64,000 nt of DNA from Catonia carolina (GCA_035578175.1 JAQMRL010000006.1:53649001-53713000), one strand, 5' to 3'; shown: positions 34,681-45,560, numbered from the stretch's first letter. Numbers and translations are program-made. Notes: a model not told the origin generated them from the sequence alone.

Positions 34681-34935
34681 TGTTAAAGGATGTCCGAAAC
34701 AAGACCACATAAGGAATCAGGTGAAAAGAGAGAAATGTGGAACGAACCACTAAATGAGCTCTTCACAAAATATAAAGGACAATGGACAAATCATTTATTT
34801 AGAATATCACAAGACCTTTGAGTGCATGGCTTTATGAACCAAGAAGCACAAGAGAAGTGGGGAGACCAAGGAAGAGATGGACGCTGGAACAGGCTCAATT
34901 ACAGCATAATCCATGATGGACGACGATTAAAGTTG
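34681..34935 (+). pseudogene. degraded LINE C-terminal remnant
   Basis: The plus strand reads with shifts as a KGQWTNHLFRISQDL-type segment followed by a Gly/Arg-rich RPRKRW-like end, the usual C-terminus of RTE/R1-type LINEs. It has several stops and lies just downstream of exon 4 on the other strand. Confidence 0.5.
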
Positions 34936-35000
34936 GGTGGTTGCATAGTTGAAATTGTACTGTGCTACTTAAATTTTAAAAGAAAAAGATGATAAATCAC

Positions 35001-35377
35001 CTTTTATTTCAAACCAGTACCTTGAGACAGGTTTACTTTTATTATTTTTGTTCCCTGAATTTGTTTCGGGATCGTCATCTTCATCATTATCATCATCATC
35101 ATCATCATCGATTTGTAACCGCTCATGCTCAATAACTGAGTCAGCTGGAGCATCATCACTGATGCTAGATTTTACTGTATTTCCATCATCATTGGAACTA
35201 CGGCCAGTTCTCTCACTTCCACCATGTGATTCACAATCCGTAACCCAATTATCATCGTCATCATCTTCATCAACATCATCAGAATTTCCTTCATCATGTG
35301 AATGTAATTCCATTTTAGAGGGCATGCCTTTTAAACTGATTTTAACATTGTCATCCGCTTCCGAACCAGAAAAAGAT
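35001..35377 (-). CDS. zinc-finger/RRM gene, exon 4: acidic segment and first RRM strand
   Basis: Starts after acceptor ACATTTTTCAG (AG 35379-35378). Its first base completes Lys with exon 3. It encodes SFSGSEADDNVKISLKGMPS, two runs of Asp/Glu (one coded by a GAT repeat at 35085-35112), Ser-rich stretches, then KSKPVSRYWFEIKG. The chosen donor AAAAG|GTGATT (GT 35000-34999) keeps frame with exon 5. The alternative CAAG|GTACTG at 35021 would put a stop into exon 5. FEIKGLP across the junction fits the first RRM strand (RNP2). The acidic part is low complexity and probably disordered. Confidence 0.82.
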
Positions 35378-35399
35378 CTGAAAAATGTTAGGTTTGTAA

Positions 35400-36300
35400 C
35401 AATTTAATGAATCATAAAAATTACAACTATACTAAACTTCTATTACCATGTTCAATGCGGCCAGGTGTAAAGTCATTCGCTATGACGGAGCAATCTTTCA
35501 ATGGTAAACTGGCTTGACGCCATTATATTTGTATACAAAAATGTAATTATTTTTGCAATACTTAATACTTACATTTAATTTTGCGTAATTGAGTAATTGT
35601 AACGCACGTAATGTCATAAAATAAATTTTTATATTACTACTACGATTAGAAAACAGAAAAATTGTGTAAATGCTTAATAAGTTTTATAATGCTCATAAGT
35701 TTTCTTATGTGATTATAAGAATGTAGATGAAATAATATATAAAAATATTTCATTAAAAACTAATCATTTATTAATGACAAATAAAATTGCACGGAAAACT
35801 TCAAACTGAGTTGTAAATATATCGGTTTTTAAAATTCTGTCAAAAAACCCGTGACATCTGTTCAAGAATTAATCGCTTATTGGCATAGAATGAATTTTTC
35901 TAGGACAGCACAATAACAGAAATACTATTCATCCTAACTGAACAACGAAAGAAGAGGTAATAAAATATAGACGGGCCATAGTTTTGTGTTCGCCAATCAC
36001 TTGGTAGTGTTCGATAAACCGCATAAATGTGCCCACCGCACTGAACGCATTTAAGTCAGATTTTTCTAATTTGAATCTCAAGGCATCAATTCTTTTTCAT
36101 TGATTTAGGAAGGTTTCACTTTAGAAGTAAAATACTGGAATTCAAAAAATGTGGATAAAATTACACGATTAAACACAAATGCATATTATTCCTTAGTATT
36201 AATCTTATGTTTTGTTTTATACAGTAAGAATACTGTATTTTATTTTAGAAAATAACATTACCTACCCATAAAGGGTAGACTATTATTTAAGGAACTTCAA
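35400..36300 (-). other. intron 3, nothing recognised
   Basis: AT-rich sequence without identifiable repeats, ORFs or splice-bounded exons. Confidence 0.5.
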
Positions 36301-36309
36301 TTGCTTACC

Positions 36310-36587
36310 ATCCCTTCTTTGTAAATTTTTGGAGTGACATTGATTTTGATAAAATTGTTCGTGTTGGGTCCGATAGCGGTATCTAACTGAGTTTCAAGTT
36401 TCAAGTTCGTGCGATGTTCCGTTCTTGAGATATTCTGTTCACACACACACAGACCAAACGCTACAAACATGTTTTTTGGGTTCAGGGGGTCTGAAAATGT
36501 GTAGATCCGGTGAAAACTCAATTTTGAAAAATTGACATGAAAACAATACTTTCCTTCAAATATATTCACATAGGCAAGAGGAAGTAA
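36310..36587 (+). repeat. 3' part of a GGCAAGAGAAAGT element
   Basis: Collinear with 38.04-38.32 kb, including GTTCCGTTCTTGAGATATTC, a short CA run and the terminal hairpin, with GGCAAGAGGAAGT at the end. The 5' part is missing. Confidence 0.8.
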
Positions 36588-36664
36588 AAAAGAGCTTAAG
36601 ATGGCTAGAGACCTCTAAAAATTCTTGCAGACTTGAATGAATGTGTGTACAGTGATCTGGCAAT

Positions 36665-36802
36665 TCAACTAACTTCGAACCATTTTCATGCGGGTTATTT
36701 TAGTAGATCGATGTGCGATTGAATTATGTACTTCAGGTGTTATAACTTCTTGACATGTCCAATACTCCCTCGGGAGTCTCTTGGACACAACAAAAAAAAA
36801 AA
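36665..36802 (+). repeat. LINE 3' tail
   Basis: TTCAGGTGTTATAACTTC...CTCGGGAGTCTC and an A-run at about 36789-36800 match the 3' end of the 14.9 kb LINE in opposite orientation. Confidence 0.7.
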
Positions 36803-36938
36803 TGAACCAGCCTCGTCGGTACTGATAATGCAATACCTTTTCTTTAAAACTCACCAACTCTGAGTTGATTCATAAATAGATCCCAAAAAAATTAATTAAA
36901 CTACAGAAAATATAAGTATAATACAAATTAAATCTTAC

Positions 36939-37041
36939 TTGTCAAGAACCTTAGCAGTTAAATTAGGCTCAACAATGTTTCGAGTAGCTCCATTTTGTGT
37001 TGAAGCTGTCGGAATTTCCTCTATAGTATCAGCTTGAAGAT
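36939..37041 (-). CDS. zinc-finger/RRM gene, exon 3: short linker exon
   Basis: A 103-bp exon with acceptor GGTTTCCAG (AG 37043-37042) and donor GACAA|GTAAGA (GT 36938-36937). It joins exon 2 (G|AT gives Asp) and exon 4 (AA|A gives Lys) in frame, and is open only in that frame. It encodes LQADTIEEIPTASTQNGATR and NIVEPNLTAKVLD, a Thr/Glu-rich linker with no recognised domain. It cannot be found by ORF length. The call rests on splice sites and phase on both sides. Confidence 0.8.
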
Positions 37042-37361
37042 CTGGAAACCAACAAATTATAATTACTTGTTGTTTGGGTCATCAGCTGAAAGGCTGTTTT
37101 GAAACTCTCAATGCTTTACTAAGTAAAACGGGGAATGAGGTGGTAGCGGTGTCTTCTTCATTGCGTGGAAAAGTATGCATATCAGCATGACGGGCCCTCT
37201 CAAAAGCATCTACTTTCCACCTTGCTAATGACAACTTCACTTCACTCACCACGGGGTTTGGCTGTATAATAAAATTCATTACTCTCAGAGGAGATAACTC
37301 TGAATGTCTACCTCTTCTGTCCTTAAATGCTCCAGTCAAATAATTGGCTGACCATATGATA

Positions 37362-38323
37362 AAAATCTGGTGTGAAACACTCACACAACTTTCTCTTGCC
37401 AGTGCAAATAATTAACAATAAACCTAACATTAGTAATAAAACATAAGAAATAAACAAAAAACTAACCTCAACAAACATAACCTAATTTTAATCATGAGTG
37501 AAAGACGCAAAATGAAAATCAACCTCAGTTTGGCTTAGAAATACGGGAAATCACTCTTTCTCTCTAAACTAGGCTCTGTAGAGAAAAATGCTCTAAATAA
37601 AAGTTGTAGATCTTTTAATTTTCTATAAATTTAATTATATACACTTTTGTCGTAAAATGCATACTAAGGCCGAAATGTTAAAAAAATCGATTTTTCTCAC
37701 GTTTTCGTGAGAAAAAAAAACAGAAAATCGCAAATTACTGCTAAACTAAGCGTTATACAAAAAAATGTTTGAAATAAAAGTTGTAGGTTTTTAAATTCTC
37801 TACAACTTTTATTATATAAGTTTTTGCGCTAAAATTTATATTAAAGCCGTAATCTTAAAAAAACAACGTTTTTACGTGAAAACAGCCTCACCGAGAATTT
37901 CAGCAAACATGGCGCCTACCCTATCTTGTAGAGAATAAAAAATTGAGTAAAATAGGCGATTTTAAAAAAAATCGTAGGACCAGTTTTTGAGAAAATCGCA
38001 AAAAACTGAAAAATTATACGAATAAACTACTACTTCCGGTTGACCGATTTTGATGAAAATGTTCGTGTCGCGTCCGGTAGTGGTATGTAACTTAAGTTTC
38101 AAGTTTCAAGTTCGTACGATGTTCCGTTCTTGAGATATTCTGTTCACACACACACACACACACACAGACACACACACACACAGACCAATCGCTAAAAACA
38201 TGTTTTTTGGGTTCAGGGGGTCTGAAAACGTATAGATCCGGTGAAAACTCGATTTCGAAAAATCGACATGAAAACAATACTTTCCTTCCTATATATTCAT
38301 ATAGGCAAGAGAAAGTAAAAAAC
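37362..38323 (+). mobile_element. GGCAAGAGAAAGT element, full-length copy 1 (Helentron-like candidate)
   Basis: Starts TCTGGTGTGAAACACTCACA and ends with hairpin CCTATATATTCATATAGG then CAAGAGAAAGTAAAA. A 13-bp subterminal inverted repeat (ACTTTCTCTTGCC / GGCAAGAGAAAGT) lies inside both ends. The left end also forms the hairpin GTGTGA-aacac-TCACAC. A CA microsatellite (38143-38182) is internal. It has no coding sequence. Confidence 0.78.
38143..38182. repeat. CA microsatellite
   Basis: Nearly pure CA repeat inside the mobile element; it is much shorter in the other copies. Confidence 0.95.
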
Positions 38324-38777
38324 AGAACTATTTTTTGTAGCCCTGGAACTATCAAGTGCAAATAATTTAACACTTCACCTGCCTGTTATGGGCATAAGTA
38401 TTATTCATTACAGTAAAACAATTATTAAAAGGAAAAATGTGCAAAACAAAACTTAAAGAGCCTCTAGTTTCAAAAATATCCAACAGAATGCAGTATAAAT
38501 TGAAGCAAGTCATTCAAAACAAACCAACGTTATAATAATCCTAATTCCAAATATTACTCTATTGAGTAATAATACCAAAGACACAAGGAGTACTCATGCT
38601 TTGGTCACCAGGACTATTTAAACCAGTCAGGCTCAGAACTCAAAAGTGTTAAATTAGGGTTACAAAGCCATGATGTTGATATTTTTATTTCAGTTGCAAC
38701 CATGAAAAAGTATTTAATATTAATTGACTCAACACAATTCTGTGAAGAGTTTGGCAAAAAATCAGACGAAGTTAAAA

Positions 38778-39695
38778 AATCTGGTGTGAAACACTCACAC
38801 AACTTTCTCTTGCCAATGAAAATAATTGACAATATAAGCTAACATTAGTAACACAACATTAGAAATAAAAAAAACCAACCTCAATAAATATAACCTAATT
38901 TTAATCATGAGTGAAAGACGCAAAATGAAATTTAACCTCAGTTTGGCTGAAAAATACAGAAAATCACTCTTTCACGCTAAACTAGGCTCTGCAGAGAAAA
39001 ATGCTTTAAATTAAAGTTGTAGATTTTTTAATTTCCTATAAATTTTATTATATACACTTTTGTTGTAAAATGTATACTAAGGCTGAAATCTTAAAAAAAA
39101 TCGATTTTTTTACACAATTTCGTGAGAAAACAACAGAAAATCGCTAATTACCGATAAACTAAGCGTTATAGAAAAAAATGTTTGAAATAAATATTGTAGA
39201 ATTTAAATTCTCTACATTTTTTGTAATATATACATTTTTGTGCTTAAGTGCATATTAAAGTCGCAATCTTAAAAAAAATATTACGAGAAAACAGCCCTAC
39301 CAAAAATTTCAGCAGACATGACACCTACCCTATCACGTAGAGAATTCAAAATGTAGTAAATGAGGTGATTTTAAAAGAATTGTAGGAGCCGTTTCTGAGA
39401 AAACTGCAGAAAAGTGAAAAATTACACGAATAAACTACTACTTCCAATAGACCGATTTTGATGAAAATGTTCGTGTCAGGTCCTCTAGTGATATCTAACT
39501 TAAGTTTCAAGTTCGTTTGGTGTTCCGTTCTTGAGATATTCTGTTCAGACACACACAGACCAATCGCTAAAAACATGTTTTTTGGGTTCGGAGGGTCTGT
39601 AAACGAGTACATCTGGTGAAAACTAGATTTCGAAAAATCGACATGAAAACAATACTTTTCTTACTGTATATTCATATAGGCAAGAGAAAGTAAAA
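38778..39695 (+). mobile_element. GGCAAGAGAAAGT element, full-length copy 2
   Basis: Same ends as the 37.36 kb copy. Sequence on either side (…GAAGTTAAAA and AGAAGTGGTGAAAGAACA…) is continuous at about 1.69 kb in the duplicated block, which gives the empty site and shows any target duplication is limited to the A-rich TAAAA. Confidence 0.85.
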
Positions 39696-40250
39696 AGAAG
39701 TGGTGAAAGAACACAACCCTACTTCACCCCTTCGATGTACAACCAGGGTCACTAATACTATTATTACTGAAGGAAATTTGTTAATTTCATAGAATCAGGG
39801 TTTCCTTATAAATTTTAATGTTTATTTACACGTTTATGTGTGCTAAATCCGAACCTGCAGTTAATTTTGCGTGTAAATCATTACATTAATTTATACGTGG
39901 TTTTTTATTGTTGACCGATGTCCTCAGTTTCCCACAACTTTTTAATTTACGAGGTTATATTTAGTATACTATACTTACAAATTGTAGGATGCAAGTTAGT
40001 TAATACTGATTGACAATAAACAAATACTGAACAAAAAAAAAAGAAATTAATTAGATTTTCGCACAATTTAACTGCTAAACTCTTCACCATATTATGGCAC
40101 GGTGTAATGATGTCATAGACTACAGCCCGATTCACAAAGAAAGCACCCGTCTTTAAACAGTAATATCTTTTGAACCGTTGTATGTAAAAACAATTACGAT
40201 ACATCAAATTAAAGCTCGTTTTATAGGTGGTAATAGGATCACATTAATAA

Positions 40251-41002
40251 AGGGCGATTCAAAAAGAGCGCCGGTTTTTAAACGGCTGGTAAATTTTTGT
40301 TTATTGGTTGGCAACATTGTTTGACCTCATTTCTATTTTGGAGAACATTCCGATTGACGATTCAGTTGTAGTTTCTCTTGTATGCACAGCGAGTGACAGT
40401 TTGGTGCGGCTTTTGGTCGGGCGGTGTCATCGGCCCTTACTTTTTTGAAAATCAAGAAGGACAAGCCGTGACAGTAAATGGAGACCGATACCGTACGATG
40501 ATTAGGGAGTTTTTGTGGCGTCATTTGGATGGAATGGACATTGACGAGTTGTGGTTTCAGCAGGATGGTGCCACCTGTCACGCTGCACGAGAAACAATGT
40601 TGTTGCTCCGTGAACGGTTCCAGGATCCCATCATTTCTCGTAATTCCAACCATCAATGGCTACCAAGGTCGTGTGACTTGACGCCTTGTGACTTTCCTCT
40701 TTGGGGTCATCTGAAGTCATTGGTGTATGCCAATAAACCCCGAAACATCAATGACTTGAAGGAGGAAATTCGACGGGTTATCGGGCAAATGGAAGTCGAA
40801 ACTTGTCGTGCAGTAATATCCAATTTCATGGACAGAGTTGATGCATGCCAGCGCAGTAGAGGAGGACACATGCATGACATCATTTTTCATACATAAAATC
40901 GGAAGGCAAGATGAACTTGTTGATGTATTTATTTTCAGTTTTTCAATAAAATAAATCTCTTAATTTGATAAATCAAAACCGGCGCTCTTTTTGAATCACC
41001 CT
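40251..41002 (+). mobile_element. short DD41D transposon between 87-bp direct repeats
   Basis: TIR AGGGCGATTCAAAAAGAGCG and the complement AGGGTGATTCAAAAAGAGCG. The 87 bp at 40163-40249 recur, apparently identical, at 41003-41089 directly after the element. It is 752 bp and lacks the transposase N-terminus. Confidence 0.88.
40378..40899 (+). pseudogene. DD41D transposase, C-terminal catalytic half
   Basis: Open for about 172 residues: VTVWCGFWSGGVIGPYFFE, second catalytic Asp in WFQQDGATCHAARET, third in RSCDLTPCDFPLWGHLKSLV, then the C-terminal INDLKEEIRRVI region. Exactly 41 residues lie between the last two Asp. The DNA-binding domain and first Asp are deleted, so it is not autonomous, although this part has no stop. 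It differs from the transposase at 51.3 kb and so belongs to another DD41D lineage. Confidence 0.88.
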
Positions 41003-41213
41003 ATATCTTTTGAACCGTTGTATGTAAAAACAATTACGATACATCAAATTAAAGCTCGTTTTATAGGTGGTAATAGGATCACATTAATATATAATACTTA
41101 TTAGCCCTATACACTCTAAAGTACGCGTGAACAAAGTAATAGTACCTTGAAGTTGGGTATACTGGAAAAGTGGTTAAAAACAGGGTACTTTATGTGTAAT
41201 TCGTTATATTTAA

Positions 41214-41756
41214 CCCCTTGCCGGTTCCCAAGGGAATATAACGTCGCACCGATAATGCACGATAAAGGCCGCTGACGGAATATTACGTCAGGAGTTTTTG
41301 TCCCATTTTATTTTGTTTTGTGTCGGCTTATTACGTCGATAGCATTAAGTATTTCATTTCACTGTCTTTCACAATGATATAGAGCGCTAGTACGTAGCTT
41401 AAAAGTAGTCTACGAATATTATCACGAACGCGAAGTGACATTGTCGCTAGTTACGGTGGTCCATGTGCTCGAATAACCTATAAATGTTAATAATTATTAT
41501 GTAAATAAAACAATTATGGACTAATATTTTATTTTATGGACTTACAGACTTTATTTCAATAATACAACATTAAGATAGGTTAGGTAACCTATCTACCTAC
41601 CTTGTTTTAAATTATGAATAAAATATATTTTACATGCAAAAATGTTGCTTTTAATATCATATTTGGTCATAATTAGCTGTAATAATTGTGTTAAAGGCAA
41701 AAAAAATAAAGCAAAATAGTATTCATTTCTGAAAAAAATAATAAACCGGTAAGGGG
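41214..41756. mobile_element. piggyBac-like MITE
   Basis: Ends CCCCTTGCCGGTT and AACCGGTAAGGGG, flanked by TTAA (41210-41213, 41757-41760). It has no ORF. Confidence 0.85.
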
Positions 41757-42302
41757 TTAATACAATATTAATTTCCAAAAATATTAATATATCATGTAAC
41801 CAATAATAAAACAAGCTTTAATTTGATGTGTCGTAATTGTTTTTACACGCAACAGTTCAATAGATATTTGTGGTTTCTCTCGTGAATCGGACTGTAGTAT
41901 AAAGTAAATATTGTGAACAGGTTATCGGTTAGAATGTGCAAATATCTAAATAATTTCTCTTTCTTGATTAATATTTGTTTATTTTTGATCAATATTAACT
42001 AACTTGCATAGTAAAGTTTGTAAGTATAGTCTACTGAATATAATAGCGTAAATTAATAAGTTGTGGGAAACTGAAGTTACGTTGGTCGACAATAAAAAGA
42101 AAGTGTTTACAGTTGAGCCATTGTTAGTTTGCTCCTACTGTCAACAAACAAAAGCCACCTACTACAGGGTGCACGTTAGAGTCTTTGACTTTACGGATGT
42201 CGTATTCCTATTAAGTTAACAATTTTTTAAATTATAAGTACTTGAAGTACTAAAAACATCACTCATGATATAATGTAGGCCTAACAATTTCATTTAGAAA
42301 AA

Positions 42303-43050
42303 TACTTTTAAAAGTATTTTGTATTTAAATACTTTTGAAAGTATTTTGTATTTAAATACAGGGGCTCCTCAACTTACGAACATAATGCGTACCGACCGAG
42401 TGTTCGCAAGTCGAATTGTTCGTAAGTCGGAATACACGTCAGTAGATTTCGTAGCGGACACTAGCGACCTAATTGCTTTTCATAACGTACAAAAACTAGC
42501 ATACTTAGTGAAATTGTAATCAGCAACTAAATAAAGATAAAATCTGTTAAATTTTTTTATTCGTTTTTAATATGTAGGCCTACTTATAGTAACTTAATAC
42601 ATACTGTATATACTTTTAGCAACTGAATACAGTTAACACATAAATACATTGAATACTTTATACAGAAAGAAAAGACCATTAAAAATAAAAAATAGCAAAA
42701 ATAAAAAATAAAAAATAAACATTTTCATAAAAATTTAAAACATATTGAAGATGGTTTTACAATATTTACAGCTTTGGCTTTGTTTGAAAAAAGTTTTGAA
42801 TGGATGTTTGAACTGTTACAAGTTTCTTTTCTTCCAAAATAATTTTGTAACACATGACAGCTCTAAACTCATTGACCGCTCTAAACATTGTTTGGAAACT
42901 TTGTTGTAATTACATTCCAAATAATATCAAGTGATAAAAAAAAATAGTTTCTGGCGTTCGTATCTCCGGATGTTCGTAAGTTGAATGTTCGTAAGTCGAG
43001 GACCCACTGTACTTTTGAAAGTATTTTGTATTTAAATACTTTTGAAAGTA
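42303..43050. repeat. 27-bp minisatellite split by a Tigger-like MITE
   Basis: About four copies of a 27-bp unit (ACTTTTGAAAGTATTTTG plus TATTTAAAT). Two lie before and two after the insertion at 42359-43009. Confidence 0.88.
42359..43009. mobile_element. Tigger/pogo-like MITE
   Basis: Starts CAGGGGCTCCTCAACTTACG and ends with TTCGTAAGTCGAGGACCCACTG, with TA duplicated (42357-42358, 43010-43011). TGTTCGTAAGTTGAA-like subrepeats occur at both ends. There is no transposase. Confidence 0.85.
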
Positions 43051-43329
43051 TTTTGTTGTTACTTTTTAATCAGCGTGTACACATTTTTATATAATGCGCA
43101 TGCTCAGTGACGTCATTATTTGTTTACATTAGGAGCAAACTAAGAGAGGCTGGACTATATACATAATTGCAGAGTGATTTGTGGGCAAAATTAACCTCAG
43201 ATTCCGATTTAGCACACATAAATGTATAATAAAATATTAAAATTGGTGACGAGCCCTGATTCTATACAATTATCTGAAATTTATGAACAAATCTTTTGTT
43301 TTATAGGAATCTACGAGAAATAAACTTAC

Positions 43330-45313
43330 CTGTCAATTCCAGCAGACATTGCTTCAAGTTACTGTTCTTTCCAGCGTTATCATCAAATTTATTATTACAA
43401 GGTAAATTTTCAACAATCGCTCTTAGATTTTTATGTTCTTCAGAAGCTCGGTGGTTAGTATAAACATTATCAACGCAAATAAAGGAACAATTACAACCAC
43501 ATTCAAATAATTTATTATCTGGTTTCAAGTTCATATTATATTTATGATTAAAACTGCTAATATGATTTTTCCAACCATTAACTTGTCTCGTCGAGTAATA
43601 ACAAACGCTACAATAATTAAACCTACAATTTCTATTTCTAATTTGTTTTTGGTGGTATAAAAATCGTAATAATTCTTGAATCCCATTTTTAATCATCTCG
43701 TCGTGGTTATTTTTATCTCCATCGGATGCACCTCGTTTTGAAGCATTCAAATTATTGACAACCAGTTTTAAATTCATGTGTTCATTTGAAGCCAAATGTT
43801 TAGAAAACAAATCATTATCGCAAAAAAATATACAATTACAATCACAAGCAAATATTTTATTTTCTCGTTTTAATGATTTATTATGTTTATGATCCGGAGT
43901 AATAAGGTGTTTATGCCACTTGGACAGCGAAGAAACCTGAATGTTACAATTAATACAGAAATTGAACATACAATCTTTTAATTTAACATTTTTTCTCTTC
44001 TCCAATAGTCGTAAATTATGCAAAACACCATTCTTAATAATTTCTTCATAATTGACATTACTTATGTCTGGTTTAGGAACAATTTTATTAGGGACCGGTT
44101 TTGCATTTACTTCCGAAACACTATTTAAAAGTACTCTGTGTTCGTTACTTTGATTGTGATACAAATAAAAATCGGAACTGCAAAAAAATTGTACATTACA
44201 GTTGTCACATCTATTCCAAGTGAATTTCATAAACATAAGATTAACTTTGAGTTTAGTAAACTGTTTGTGCTTTATTGATGTGGCATGTAATTTTATATCG
44301 AAATCCGAAGATGAAATTTCATAATAATTACATGGCTGACAATAAAATTTAATAGACGTTTTATTAACATTAGCGATTCTCGCCATAAAAACTCTGTGTT
44401 TATCTTTATCTACTCTAGAGGTCTGTTGTTTTTCCTTATTTTGCGGAGTATTACTTTTTGGAGCAATTTTACTACCTTTAGAAAACTTAGTTGACGAAGA
44501 ACTTGTCATTTCTAATGATTTCAAACCAGGCTCTATTTTCAAATTACGTTCTGGTGTTTTATCACTTTCAGTTTTTGTAATTCTTTGAGAGTTCTTAGTA
44601 TCCTCCTTAGTTTGATTTTGTTCAGTTTTCTTTTTTCTTTTCGTTAGTTCCGATAACTTATCAGATTCATCGTTAACGTTGTCATTTGTTACCGTATTAA
44701 TATCAATAAATTTAAAATTGGCTACTTCATTGAAATTATCCCAATGGGATTTTCCATTGAAATGATTTAACAAATCTGAACGTACATTAATTCCACATAG
44801 CTTGCAAAATAACGTGTTATGGTCGACATATTCTATAAATTTGCCGAACGAGTATTTGAAAAAGTATAAATTAGGATTATTCCAAATTCTATCATCTATC
44901 AATTTTTTAAATCTGTCGAAATGCACAAAATGTGATGGATCGTTTAAATGCTGACTCAAGACTAATGAAGTACAATCGAAACCAATTTTACAGACTGCAC
45001 AAAATAAATCCTGGTTACCAGTACTTTTTTCTATCACATAATGAATACAATCCTCATACATATATTTTAATAAATTATCGTTTGCCCATAACGAATTGTT
45101 TATCTTATAAGGATTATTTTCAAACTTGTTAAAAACATCCCAGCATGATAACAAATTGCAATATTTTTCAAAAGTTTTATTTAGACGTGATTTTACATCA
45201 ACTGGTATATCATTAGGATTCGTACTTTTTAAGTGTATCAGTAATTTATCAAAATTACTCAAAGTTTGATCTAAAAAATCTCTATTCATTATTTCTGAAT
45301 GTTGACTAGCCAT
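43330..45313 (-). CDS. zinc-finger/RRM gene, exon 2: start and N-terminal eight-finger array
   Basis: ATG 45313 (MASQHSE) is preferred over the in-frame ATG at 45340 because homology to the paralogue begins there. The exon acceptor is CTGTTTCAG (exon starts 45368) and the donor is CAG|GTAAGT (GT 43329-43328, phase 1). It encodes 661 residues plus one base. An N-terminal region of about 100 residues has no known domain. Finger ligands, numbered from the upstream Met, are C114/C117/H131/H137, C179/C182/H193/H199, C334/C337/H352/H358, C378/C381/C387/H395/H401, C462/C465/H478/H484, C499/C501/C507/H515/H521, C577/C580/H593/H599 and C614/C616/C622/H630/H636. All have the H-x5-H of U1-type fingers. 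A Lys/Ser/Thr-rich linker of about 135 residues separates fingers 2 and 3. Residues read past 43330 are intronic. Confidence 0.88.
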
Positions 45314-45399
45314 TATTTTAACGTTTTTCTTCTCATGCAAACAAATAACAACTTGGTTGAAACACGACCTGAAACAGAAAAGTATTGTTTTTATTTAAT

Positions 45400-45560
45400 T
45401 TCTTTTTAGTTTAAGTTGCATCACCACCATCGTCCAAATAGGAAATACTGTGGGTTTGAACACATAGTAATTCACAAACCCTAGCAGGAAATTGAATCTA
45501 GGACCTTCTTCTTTGTACATTACAAAGATAAATACTATGCCACCGGAATGGAGATAAATT
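45400..45560 (-). repeat. SINE remnant upstream of exon 2
   Basis: A degraded box B-like region (AAATTGAATCTAGGACC on plus). It is shared in worn form with 3.80-3.90 kb. Confidence 0.45.

Larger units (their letters stand above)
37062..38395 (+). repeat. SINE family B copy, split by a later insertion
   Basis: Head at 37070-37361 (GTCATCAGCTGAAAGGCTG...) and tail at 38324-38395 (AACAGAACTATTTTTTGTAG...CCTGCCTGTTATGG). The 37362-38323 element interrupts it. Intact relatives are at 45.97, 55.07 and 60.78 kb. Confidence 0.85.
39780..43275. repeat. large foldback composite in intron 2
   Basis: Outer inverted repeats: 39780-40247 against the reverse complement of about 43275-43170 and 42100-41770 in pieces, sharing GAATCAGGG, TTTATGTGTGCTAAATC and CAGTTTCCCACAACTT. 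Ends lie next to GAAATTT on both sides, a possible 7-bp target duplication. The middle holds a DD41D derivative, a piggyBac-like MITE, a minisatellite and a Tigger-like MITE. Confidence 0.7.

Noticed and set aside
34969..35000. C-terminus GDLSSFSFKI of the acidic frame as a true protein end
   Set aside because: It follows a donor (GT 35000-34999) that joins exon 5 in frame to complete the RRM-like fold, so this tail is intronic.
35048..35407. Plus-strand Ser-rich frame opposite exon 4
   Set aside because: It is the complement of the GAT/Asp-rich coding strand. Splice sites and phase support the minus strand.
38092..38373. Frame with alternating Val-Cys
   Set aside because: It reads through a CA microsatellite in a non-coding element.
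43301..43329. KFISRRFL (and the equivalent tail at 1793-1830) as real C-termini
   Set aside because: They lie beyond a consensus CAG|GTAAGT donor conserved in both paralogues.
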